This document shows positions 7,070 to 15,132 of a stretch of DNA of 18,786 bases, piece by piece. The notes below the pieces were generated by a model. That model did no database searches. It was given only the letters and a program-made list of their open reading frames with translations, and was not told where the DNA came from. Position numbers and translations under genes: made by a program. Numbering within the stretch: position 1 is the stretch's first letter; each line of letters begins with the position of its first letter. The DNA comes from an uncultured bacterium (GTDB lineage Bacteria; Patescibacteriota; Dojkabacteria; B142; OLB20). Location: the NCBI GenBank assembly GCA_937889205.1, contig CALARN010000050.1:1-18786 (forward strand), read 5' to 3'.

Positions 7070-10000
7070 ATGAGCCAACAACAAGCAAGAGTAAATCTGG
7101 CCGCGAAATCGTTTCCAAAGCTGCAGCCCAATCTAATTGAGCCCCAGCTATTGTCTTATCAAGACTTTTTGGAAACCGGCATACAAGAGATATTTGAAGA
7201 GATCAATCCTATTAGCGATTACACTGGTGAATCGTGGGAACTTAAGTTTGAGGACCATGAGTGGGGTAAAGACAATATGACTATGCGCGAAGCACAAAAG
7301 CTTTCTTTGTCTTATGATAGACCACTATATATTAATACTAAGCTTGTTAATAAAAAAACAGGCGAAATCAAGAAGCAAAAGATATTTGTTGCCGATGTTC
7401 CAATGATGAGCCCTAGGGCAAGTTTCGTTGTGAATGGTAACGAAAGAGTAGTAGTGATGCAGGTTGTTAGAGCAGAGGGAGTGTTATATGTTGAAGGGAA
7501 AGCTCCTGGTTCACATCTTCCAGTCTTTACCGTTAAACTAATGCCTTTAAGAGGTAAATGGTTTGACTTTGAGGTAAACAAAAATGGTGTCATGATGACC
7601 AAGTTGTTAGATAAAAGGCCAAAGATAATGCTGACAACATTACTTAGAGCTCTTGGTTACTCGTCTGACTCAGATATTCGAAAATTACTAGATGATGCAG
7701 ATAAAAAAGGCGATATCTCATATGTAGATCGAACTTTGAAGAAAGATCCTACCACGAATCAAGATGAGGCATTATTAGAAATTTTTAGAAAACTAAGACC
7801 AGAAGATTCTTTAAATATTGAGAATGCTAAAGACTTTTTGAACAAAATGTTCTTCGATAAAAGAAGATTCTACCTTGGTAAAATTGGAAGATATCAAATT
7901 AATAAGAAGTTTGGAATTAATGCCCCTATTACTCCAGAAGACTACACATTAAGACCTGAAGATATTGTCAATTGTATTAAATCGTTAATATTATTAAATA
8001 ACGGCTCTATTGCTGTTGATGATATTGACAGTTTAGCAAATAGAAGAATTAGAGGTGTTGGTGAATTAGTTGCAGAGAGAGTAAGGGTTGGTGTACTCAG
8101 AATGGAAAAGAATATTCGTGACAGAATGTCAACATATTCTACAGAAGACTTGATTACTCCATCATTAATTATTAATACAAAACCAGTTATTGCATCTATT
8201 AATCAATTCTTTGGAAGCTCTGCAGTTTCAAGGTATATGGATCAAGAGAATGTGCTTTCTGAGTTAGAAACCAAAAGAAGAATCACCGCCGGTGGTCCAA
8301 AGGGTTTAACAAAAGAAAGGGCAACTTTCTCAGTTCGTGATGTACATAGTTCTCATTATGCAAAATTATGTCCAGTATCGACTCCTGAAGGCCCTTCTAT
8401 TGGTATTGTGTCACAGATGGCAGTGTACTCAAGAATTAATGAGTATGGCTTTTTAGAGGCTCCTTATTATCGAGTCTTGAGTAATATTGACATGAATACA
8501 GTTAAAGCTAAAGATTTATTGGGTAAGGTTTTGAGAGAAGAAGTTAGAGATGAAAAAAATAAAGTCTTGCTTAAAAAAGATACAAAGCTTGGCAAGGCAG
8601 AAATCGAAAAGATTACCAAGGCAGGTATTGCAAGTATTAAAGTAATGCCTGTAGTTACCGATGAGATTGTTTACATGCCCGCAGATGAAGAGGCTCAGCA
8701 TAAAATTGGCCCTGCAGTAGTAGAAAGAAACGCGGATGGCAGTTTGAAAATTGAAACGGTGTTCGTAAGATATCAGTACAATTATTTGAGAATTCCATCC
8801 ACAGAAATTGAATATATCGACATCAACCCCGGTCAAATTGCAGGTTTGGGGCTATCTCTAGTACCTTTTAGTTTCAATGATGATCCTACTAGAACTTTAA
8901 TGGCGGCAAACATGCAAAGGCAAGCTGTTCCATTGATTCATCCTACCTCAGCTATTGTAGCTACCGGTATTGAAGAAATTATTGGCAGACAGTCGGGTAG
9001 AACAGTGATTGCAGAGAATGACGGAGAAGTTATCGTCAGTGATGCAACTCAGATTGTAGTTAAGTATGCCGACAAAACAAAAGCGACTTATGAGATTGAG
9101 AAGTTTGTGAAGACTAATCAAAATACTTGTTTTTCTCAACAAGCGTTAGTGAAAGTTGGCGATAAATTTAATAAAGGGGATGTATTAATTGACGGCCCAT
9201 CAATGCAAAACGGTGAGCTTGCTTTAGGTAGAAACCTTACAGCGGCATATATGGTTTATGATGGCTACAATTATGAAGATGCGATTATTCTTTCAGAGAG
9301 GTTAGTCCAAGAAGATGTGTTGACTTCAGTTCATATAAAAGAATATACACAAGATATTCGCGAGACTAAGCTAGGCGATGAGCAGATTACTAGAGATATT
9401 CCAAATATTGGCGAATATCTTCTTAGAAACCTAGATGATGCAGGTGTTGTGCGAATTGGCGCTAATGTTAATTCACAAGATATTCTATGTGGCATTATTG
9501 CTCCTAAGGGTGAGTCTGAATTGACAGCAGAAGAAAAGCTACTTAGAGCCATCTTCGGTGAATATGCTAGAGATGTAAGAGACAACTCATTAAGACTGCC
9601 TCATGGTGATAAAGGTATTGTTATCGGTGTTCAGTTATTAGATAAAACAAAGGGTGATAAATTGAATCCAGGTGTATTAAAGCAGGTTAAAGTATGGGTA
9701 GCTTCTACACATAAAATCTCTGTTGGTGATAAATTAACCGGAACACACGGAGACAAAGGTGTAATTTCAAAAATTCTGCCAGTAGAAGAGATGCCATATA
9801 TGGAAGATGGTACCCCAATCGATATCATTTTATCTCCTATGTTTGTAAAGCGTATGAACTTAGGTCAGATTAGAGAGATGGAGACTGCCGCGATTGCCAA
9901 GAAATTGGGAATTAAGGTGATTGTGCCTCCTTTCACTGATGTTGATTACAAAAAGCTAGAGAAAATGGCTAAAGATAAAGGTGTTAGTATGTCACAAAAA

Positions 10001-10483
10001 ATTACTTTGTTCGACGGGAAAACAGGAAAGCCATTTAAACAAAAGATTTTGGTCGGACCTAGATATTTCTTAAAACTTAACCACTTATCTTCAGATAAGA
10101 TTCATGCTCGTTCAACCGGCTCATATACCCTCGTGTCACAGCAACCACTAGGTGGTAAAGCTCAATTCGGTGGTCAGAGATTCGGAGAGATGGAAGTATG
10201 GGCATTAGAGGCTCATGCAGCAGTTCACAACTTACAAGAGTTGTTAACAATTAAATCTGATGATGTAGTAGGTAGAGCAGCAGCTTATAAATCTATCATC
10301 CAGGGTACTCCAATTGAGGCGCCAAATATTCCTGAGGCATTCAAAGTATTAGTCTCAGAGTTGAGGGCTTTAGGTTTAGATCTTGAAATGATTGAACCTG
10401 ATCAAGACGAGGTGGATGAGGCAGAGATTGTTGAAGGTGTTATTGATAACACTGATTCAATCGATATTCCTGTTGTGGAATAA
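7070..10483 (+). CDS. rpoB: DNA-directed RNA polymerase subunit beta
   Basis: The 1137-aa beta subunit, close to the short forms lacking the large enterobacterial insertions. In order: N-terminal protrusion and lobes (FVVNGNERVVVMQVVRAEGV, 119-138); rifampicin-pocket/fork-loop region (382-413); VRDVHSSHYAKLCPVSTPEG (422-441); DDPTRTLMAANMQRQAVPL (604-622); YNYEDAIILSERL (733-745); the hybrid-binding GDKLTGTHGDKG (886-897) with both conserved lysines (K888, K896); EEMPYMEDGTPIDIILSP; and the clamp-side RFGEMEVWALEAH with C-terminal helices. It ends with an acidic tail. Several normally near-invariant positions differ: rifampicin-pocket residues, Thr for Arg in the GRHGNKG motif, and Met for Ser in ERVVVSQ. 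rpoC follows 34 bp downstream on the same transcript. The start lacks a Shine-Dalgarno sequence. Confidence 0.98.
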   Translation: MSQQQARVNLAAKSFPKLQPNLIEPQLLSYQDFLETGIQEIFEEINPISDYTGESWELKFEDHEWGKDNMTMREAQKLSLSYDRPLYINTKLVNKKTGEIKKQKIFVADVPMMSPRASFVVNGNERVVVMQVVRAEGVLYVEGKAPGSHLPVFTVKLMPLRGKWFDFEVNKNGVMMTKLLDKRPKIMLTTLLRALGYSSDSDIRKLLDDADKKGDISYVDRTLKKDPTTNQDEALLEIFRKLRPEDSLNIENAKDFLNKMFFDKRRFYLGKIGRYQINKKFGINAPITPEDYTLRPEDIVNCIKSLILLNNGSIAVDDIDSLANRRIRGVGELVAERVRVGVLRMEKNIRDRMSTYSTEDLITPSLIINTKPVIASINQFFGSSAVSRYMDQENVLSELETKRRITAGGPKGLTKERATFSVRDVHSSHYAKLCPVSTPEGPSIGIVSQMAVYSRINEYGFLEAPYYRVLSNIDMNTVKAKDLLGKVLREEVRDEKNKVLLKKDTKLGKAEIEKITKAGIASIKVMPVVTDEIVYMPADEEAQHKIGPAVVERNADGSLKIETVFVRYQYNYLRIPSTEIEYIDINPGQIAGLGLSLVPFSFNDDPTRTLMAANMQRQAVPLIHPTSAIVATGIEEIIGRQSGRTVIAENDGEVIVSDATQIVVKYADKTKATYEIEKFVKTNQNTCFSQQALVKVGDKFNKGDVLIDGPSMQNGELALGRNLTAAYMVYDGYNYEDAIILSERLVQEDVLTSVHIKEYTQDIRETKLGDEQITRDIPNIGEYLLRNLDDAGVVRIGANVNSQDILCGIIAPKGESELTAEEKLLRAIFGEYARDVRDNSLRLPHGDKGIVIGVQLLDKTKGDKLNPGVLKQVKVWVASTHKISVGDKLTGTHGDKGVISKILPVEEMPYMEDGTPIDIILSPMFVKRMNLGQIREMETAAIAKKLGIKVIVPPFTDVDYKKLEKMAKDKGVSMSQKITLFDGKTGKPFKQKILVGPRYFLKLNHLSSDKIHARSTGSYTLVSQQPLGGKAQFGGQRFGEMEVWALEAHAAVHNLQELLTIKSDDVVGRAAAYKSIIQGTPIEAPNIPEAFKVLVSELRALGLDLEMIEPDQDEVDEAEIVEGVIDNTDSIDIPVVE

Positions 10484-10517
10484 GCTAACTTAGTTATTAA
10501 TTACTTAAGATAATATT

Positions 10518-13500
10518 ATGATTAAGGATTTTAAAGCGTTAAAACTTACCATAGCTTCTCCTCAACAGATATTGAACTGGAGCTACGGTGAAGTAAAGAA
10601 AGCCGAGACAATCAACTACAGAACCCACAGACCTGAAGTTGATGGCTTGATGGATGAGAAAATTTTTGGGCCAACCAAGAATTTTGAGTGTTATTGTGGA
10701 AAATACAAGAAGATTAGATATAAAGGCATTATTTGCGATAAGTGCGGAGTTGAAGTAACACACAAGAGAGTTAGAAGAGAGAGAATGGGGCACATCAAAT
10801 TGGCTGCTCCTGTTACTCATGTATGGTTTGCTCATGGTGTACCTAATAAATTAGCATTAATTTTAGGTGTTACCCAGAAAAAGCTAGAAACAGTAATATA
10901 TTTTGCTAGATACCTGGTAACAGCTGTTAATGAAGAGCAGAAGATTACTACTCTTAATAACATTAAAGAGAAAAAAGAGTCAGATTTAAAAGCTAATGCA
11001 GATGAATTAGCTGCAAAGATTGCTGAAGTAGAAGCCAAGTATGCAGAAATGATTGCTGAACTTAGAAAATCTGAAGAGAAGAAGTCTAAGCTGGACTTCA
11101 AGATTGATAAAATCAATAACGACTCTAGAAAAGAGATCGCGAAAATTAAATCAATTTATACTCAGAAAGAAACCAATTTACAAAATAAGTTTAAAGATAT
11201 TTTGACTTTGGTAGAAACAATGGATGAATGCTCAACTCTTTCAGAAGAAGACATTGCATTACTCCGTGAATTCGGAACTAGCTTCTTTGAAGCTGAAATG
11301 GGAGCAGAAGCGGTTAAAAAGGTATTAGATAAGCTTAATCTAGATGAATTAATTAAAAAAATTGATCAAGAGACAAAAGAGACTAAATCATTACCAAAGA
11401 AAAGAAAATTAGTACAAAGAATTAGAATCTTAGAAGGAATGAAGGCCGCGGGTATTGCAGCATCATGGATAGTGCTTGAGGCTTTACCAGTAATACCTCC
11501 AGATTTAAGACCAATCATTCAATTACCCGGTGGTAGATTTGCTACATCAGACTTGAATGACTTATACAGAAGAGTTATTAATAGAAACAATCGTTTAAAG
11601 AGATTGATTAACTTAGGAGCACCAGAAATCATTTTAAGAAATGAAAAAAGAATGCTGCAAGAATCAGTCGATGCTTTAGTAGATAACGACCATAGGCCAG
11701 GTAACCCAGTCTTGAACTCAAGAGGATTACCCTATAAATCATTATCAGACATGTTAAGGGGTAAGCAGGGTCGCTTTAGACAAAACTTATTAGGTAAGCG
11801 TGTTGATTACTCGGGTCGTTCAGTAGTTGTTACCGGACCTGAATTAAGAATTGATCAATGTGGTCTTCCAAAAACAATGGCTTTAGAGTTATTCAAGCCA
11901 TTCGTATTAAGACAAATCATTGTTGAGGGGTTGGCTCCTAACATTAAATCTGCAAAATTATTCTTTGAATCGAAAGCTCCTGAAGTATGGGATCTATTAG
12001 AAAGAGTAATTCAAGGTAGACCGGTTTTACTTAATAGAGCTCCTACACTACATAAACAAGGTATTCAGGCTTTCTTCCCCACACTTATTGAGGGTAATGC
12101 AATTCAATTGCATCCTATGGTTTGTAGAGGGTTCAATGCTGACTTTGACGGTGACCAGATGGCAGTTCACTTGCCACTTTCTGAGAGCGCAATTAATGAA
12201 GCAAAAGAAAAATTGTTTACAAAATCAAACATCTTACTGATGGCTGATGGTAACCCAGTAGTTAATGTAGAAAAAGACATGGCTCTTGGTGTTTACTTCA
12301 TTACCGGTATAGAACCACAGAAGGAGCATAGGTTCTTCTCATCGATTGATGAAGTAATGGGTAGATATCAAAATGATGAGCTAGAATTAAGAGAGGAAAT
12401 CAAGATAATTGTATCTGGAAAGATAGAGACTACCAGTGTTGGTAGAATTATCTTCAACCAGGCATTGCCAGAGGCCGTAAGAAATGAAATGGGCTATATC
12501 AATAAGCAGTTTGCCAAAGGCGATATTGCTAAACTTTCAAGTAAAATATTTAACGACTTTGGTGCAGATGCAACTATTGAGTTTTTGAATAATATTGAAA
12601 GCATTGGCTTTAAGTTTGCAACAGACTCTGCTTTGACTATGGGTATGGAAGATTTTGTGATTAGTCCTAATAAGAATAAATCGTTAGAAGAAATTGAAGA
12701 AAAAGAAGAGCAATTAACTCATGATTATTACAACGGCTTAATAACAGAAGAAGAGCGCAAGCGCTTATTTGAAAAGCTGTGGATGGATATGATTGAGAAA
12801 ATCGCAGAAGACACATGGAGAGAATACAAAGCTACTCCTGACAATAACCTGGTTGTTTTGCAAGAATCAGGTGCTATTCCAGTACAAAACCCTTTAAGAC
12901 AGATTTCAGGTGTTAGGGGTTTGATTCTTGACCCTTCAGGTAACATTGTGCAATTGCCTTTAAGATCTAACTACAAAGAGGGTCTAAGTGCACTTGAGTA
13001 CTTTGTTGCAGCTAGAGGTACTAGAAAAGGTTTGGCTGATACTGCTTTGAAAACTGCCGAGTCAGGCTATTTAACTAGAAGGCTATGCGATGTAGCACAA
13101 GACATTATTACCAAAGAGGAAGATTGTGGAACAAAAAGAGGTATTGATATATCAAGAAAATCTAATCGTAGAATTGCTTTTGCAGATAGAATCACAGGAA
13201 GAGTAACTGCTGAAAAGGTGATTGACCCAAAGACTGGCGAAGTTATTCATGCAGTAAATGAGTTGATTACTATTGAGGATGCAAAGCGTATCGATGCCAC
13301 AGGATTAGAGTCTGTCAAGGTAAGATCAGTTCTTACTTGCGAGGCTCAATCAGGTGTTTGTCAAAAATGTTACGGCTACAACCTAGGCACAAAGAAATTG
13401 GTTGATAAAGGTATCGCCGTAGGTATCATTGCTGCACAATCTATGGGTGAAGCTGCAACTCAGCTTACTCTTAATACCAAGCATCTTTCAGGTAGGGCTG

Positions 13501-14378
13501 GTACAGATATTACACAAGGTTTACCTAGAGTAGAAGAGCTTTTTGAAGCTAGGACACCAAAAGCGAAGGCAATTATTGCCGGCATTGATGGTGAAGTTAT
13601 TTTCGAAAAAGATGATGCTGGAAATGTAGTAAATTTGAAACTTATCAATAAAGAGACAGTACAAAAGAAATTTGTACTTGAAGAAAAAGATGTTACTAAA
13701 ATTGCTAAGACTAAGACTTTGAAAGAGGGCGATGTTATTTACACCAAGGCTAATGGTGATGTTGTTAAGGCGATTGGCCCAGGCAAGGCAATTAGAAACA
13801 AGGCAGAAATGCTAGTGACTATGGAAAGAATTCAAGAAGAAGAATACGAATTAGGTCCAAAAGATCACTTAGTTGTTGAAGCCGGTCAAAATGTCATTAA
13901 AGGTACACCTTTAACAGAAGGCTCGCTTGATCCTAAAGAGTTGATGGATAAAACAGAAATCAACGCTGCACAACATTATCTAATTGATAATATCCAAGAG
14001 ACATATGGTATTCAGGGTATTGCCATTGACGATAAACATGTTGAAGTCATCGTGAGACAAATGTCAAAGTATGTAAAGATTTCTGATGCAGGTGATTCAC
14101 AATACCTACCAGGGAACTTTGTCGAAAATGTCATTATTGAAGCAGAGAATGCCGATTTGAAATCAAGAGAGCTAAGACCTGCAAAATTTGATAGACAGTT
14201 AGTAGGTATTACCGTTGCAGCAATTAAGACGGAATCTTTCTTATCTGCTTCGTCATTTGAACAACAGGTAAGAGTGCTTTCAGATGCTGCTATCTCTGGT
14301 AAAGTAGATCATTTGAAGGGTCTGAAAGAAAATGTCATCATTGGTAGAACCGTACCATTAGGTGAAGAGGTAAGATAA
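10518..14378 (+). CDS. rpoC: DNA-directed RNA polymerase subunit beta'
   Basis: The 1286-aa beta' subunit. The N-terminal zinc ribbon has C58, C60, C73 and C76. Residues about 138-235 form a Lys/Glu/Ala-rich coiled-coil insertion, absent from E. coli and B. subtilis, placed before MGAEAVKKVL. LPPDL-type conserved sequence (LPVIPPDLRP, 323-332) and the sigma-binding clamp helices DLNDLYRRVINRNNRLKRL (345-363) follow. The catalytic Mg-binding NADFDGDQ (540-547) carries D542, D544 and D546. The second zinc site is C870, C941, C948 and C951. The bridge helix is GLADTALKTAESGYLTRRL; the trigger loop starts at GEAATQLTLNTKH (977-989), which departs from the usual GEPGTQLTMRTFH. The protein ends with the GRTVPLGE element. 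A strong terminator follows 27 bp after the stop. Confidence 0.98.
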   Translation: MIKDFKALKLTIASPQQILNWSYGEVKKAETINYRTHRPEVDGLMDEKIFGPTKNFECYCGKYKKIRYKGIICDKCGVEVTHKRVRRERMGHIKLAAPVTHVWFAHGVPNKLALILGVTQKKLETVIYFARYLVTAVNEEQKITTLNNIKEKKESDLKANADELAAKIAEVEAKYAEMIAELRKSEEKKSKLDFKIDKINNDSRKEIAKIKSIYTQKETNLQNKFKDILTLVETMDECSTLSEEDIALLREFGTSFFEAEMGAEAVKKVLDKLNLDELIKKIDQETKETKSLPKKRKLVQRIRILEGMKAAGIAASWIVLEALPVIPPDLRPIIQLPGGRFATSDLNDLYRRVINRNNRLKRLINLGAPEIILRNEKRMLQESVDALVDNDHRPGNPVLNSRGLPYKSLSDMLRGKQGRFRQNLLGKRVDYSGRSVVVTGPELRIDQCGLPKTMALELFKPFVLRQIIVEGLAPNIKSAKLFFESKAPEVWDLLERVIQGRPVLLNRAPTLHKQGIQAFFPTLIEGNAIQLHPMVCRGFNADFDGDQMAVHLPLSESAINEAKEKLFTKSNILLMADGNPVVNVEKDMALGVYFITGIEPQKEHRFFSSIDEVMGRYQNDELELREEIKIIVSGKIETTSVGRIIFNQALPEAVRNEMGYINKQFAKGDIAKLSSKIFNDFGADATIEFLNNIESIGFKFATDSALTMGMEDFVISPNKNKSLEEIEEKEEQLTHDYYNGLITEEERKRLFEKLWMDMIEKIAEDTWREYKATPDNNLVVLQESGAIPVQNPLRQISGVRGLILDPSGNIVQLPLRSNYKEGLSALEYFVAARGTRKGLADTALKTAESGYLTRRLCDVAQDIITKEEDCGTKRGIDISRKSNRRIAFADRITGRVTAEKVIDPKTGEVIHAVNELITIEDAKRIDATGLESVKVRSVLTCEAQSGVCQKCYGYNLGTKKLVDKGIAVGIIAAQSMGEAATQLTLNTKHLSGRAGTDITQGLPRVEELFEARTPKAKAIIAGIDGEVIFEKDDAGNVVNLKLINKETVQKKFVLEEKDVTKIAKTKTLKEGDVIYTKANGDVVKAIGPGKAIRNKAEMLVTMERIQEEEYELGPKDHLVVEAGQNVIKGTPLTEGSLDPKELMDKTEINAAQHYLIDNIQETYGIQGIAIDDKHVEVIVRQMSKYVKISDAGDSQYLPGNFVENVIIEAENADLKSRELRPAKFDRQLVGITVAAIKTESFLSASSFEQQVRVLSDAAISGKVDHLKGLKENVIIGRTVPLGEEVR

Positions 14379-14405
14379 AGAAGTGTTATTTGACTAGGAA
14401 GAATG

Positions 14406-14437
14406 AGCCGACATCTATGATGTCGGCTTTGTTTTTA
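14406..14437 (+). terminator. Intrinsic terminator of rpoBC
   Basis: AGCCGACATC (14406-14415) and GATGTCGGCT (14419-14428) form a perfect 10-bp stem with a 3-nt loop, followed by TTGTTTTTATT. It closes the rpoBC transcript 27 bases after the rpoC stop. Confidence 0.92.
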
Positions 14438-14448
14438 TTAGTAATAAT

Positions 14449-14478
14449 TTGACATTGGCTCAATTCATTTTCTAAGAT
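14449..14478 (+). promoter_or_regulatory. Promoter of the rhodanese gene, giving a near-leaderless transcript
   Basis: TTGACA (14449-14454), a perfect -35 hexamer, lies 18 bp before TAAGAT (14473-14478). Predicted initiation near 14485 is about three bases before the ATG at 14488, so the mRNA would be nearly leaderless. GATAAT at 14476-14481 is an alternative -10 with a longer, less likely spacer. Confidence 0.55.
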
Positions 14479-14487
14479 AATAAACAT

Positions 14488-14925
14488 ATGAACAGAATAA
14501 AAACATTATTATTAATTGCAGTGGCTTTAATAATACTAGTATTACTGGTTTATCCGGCTGTTGGAAGTCCAGAGCTAGCAGGTATAAGTGAAGTTAAACA
14601 GCAACTAATAAAAGTCGATAGTGACGAGTTTTCAAAAAAAATTAATACAGATAATGTGGTGATATTAGACATTCGTACACCTGAAGAATATGCGTCAGGT
14701 CACTTAGAGAATGCAATAAATATTGATTTTTATGCAGCAGATTTTTCTGCAAAATTACAGCAATTAAATAAAGAGACAACCTATATGGTTTATTGTAGAT
14801 CTGGTAATCGGAGTAGTTCAGCTTTTAAACAGATGGAGCAACTAGGCTTTAAATCGATTTATGAGTTAAACGGTGGGATAAATTCTTGGATTAAATATGG
14901 AAATTCTGTATGTAAAAACTGTTAG
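14488..14925 (+). CDS. Membrane-anchored rhodanese-like sulfurtransferase
   Basis: A 145-aa protein. Residues 5-22 (KTLLLIAVALIILVLLVY) form an N-terminal membrane anchor or uncleaved signal. A single rhodanese domain covers about 42-140: VVILDIRTPEEYASGHLENA (57-76) is the CH2A-type box, and YCRSGNRSS (102-110) is the active-site loop with catalytic Cys103, matching the CRxGxRS consensus of single-domain rhodaneses; ELNGGINSW (126-134) closes the fold. The protein would carry sulfur as a Cys103 persulfide outside the membrane. It ends with an extra CKNC (142-145), a CxxC pair not normal for rhodaneses, which could act in thiol-disulfide exchange with the persulfide. It lies between the rpoBC terminator and the rpsL promoter, so it is monocistronic. 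Confidence 0.92.
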   Translation: MNRIKTLLLIAVALIILVLLVYPAVGSPELAGISEVKQQLIKVDSDEFSKKINTDNVVILDIRTPEEYASGHLENAINIDFYAADFSAKLQQLNKETTYMVYCRSGNRSSSAFKQMEQLGFKSIYELNGGINSWIKYGNSVCKNC

Positions 14926-14957
14926 TGCAGAAAATATGCGCATATCCTTGATTAATT

Positions 14958-14986
14958 TTGAAAAATACTGATATATTTGATATAAT
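14958..14986 (+). promoter_or_regulatory. Promoter of the rpsL-rpsG operon
   Basis: TTGAAA (14958-14963), a spacer of exactly 17 bp, and TATAAT (14981-14986). The spacer end TGATATATTTGA is nearly repeated in the promoter at 16499-16517. Predicted initiation near 14993 leaves a leader of about 140 nt before rpsL. Confidence 0.8.
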
Positions 14987-15010
14987 ACCTGAGCTGCGTT
15001 GGCATGCTTT

Positions 15011-15083
15011 ATTTGGTAAAGATAATGGCAGGTAAAAGCCCATCCATACAAGGAAGTCGTGAGCCTTAGAGATGGCACCAAGT
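15011..15083 (+). ncRNA. Candidate structured 5' leader RNA of rpsL-rpsG
   Basis: This leader stretch is visibly richer in G and C than flanking intergenic DNA and can fold into a nested hairpin. ATTTGGT (15011-15017) pairs with ACCAAGT (15077-15083), with one G-U. GCC(C)ATC (15038-15044) pairs with GATGGC (15071-15076), with one bulged C. AAGG (15050-15053) pairs with CCTT (15064-15067), closing a 10-nt loop. The outer and middle stems abut on the 3' side. Ribosomal-protein operons are often autoregulated by a protein product (S7 in the E. coli str operon), so an autoregulatory leader is plausible. It is not a class I can name, and the folding was done by eye. Confidence 0.4.
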
Positions 15084-15132
15084 AACAATAGCAGACGAGA
15101 TTTGAAATTTAGATTAATAATAATATTTTAAT

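Noticed and set aside
1279..13648. Minus-strand open frames inside the sigma, rpoB and rpoC genes
   Set aside because: They lie wholly opposite well-conserved coding sequence and read as low-complexity Ser/Phe/Leu-rich shadows.
14934..14945. 12-bp perfect palindrome ATATGCGCATAT before the rpsL promoter
   Set aside because: It could be an operator, but it is a single copy of an alternating AT/GC sequence and has no partner elsewhere in the window that I can see.
15025..15131. Two mini-ORFs in the rpsL leader (14 codons at 15025, 19 codons at 15072)
   Set aside because: Both are very short with no recognisable feature; the hairpin reading of the same bases is more economical. The second ends one base before the rpsL ATG, which is worth remembering but not enough.
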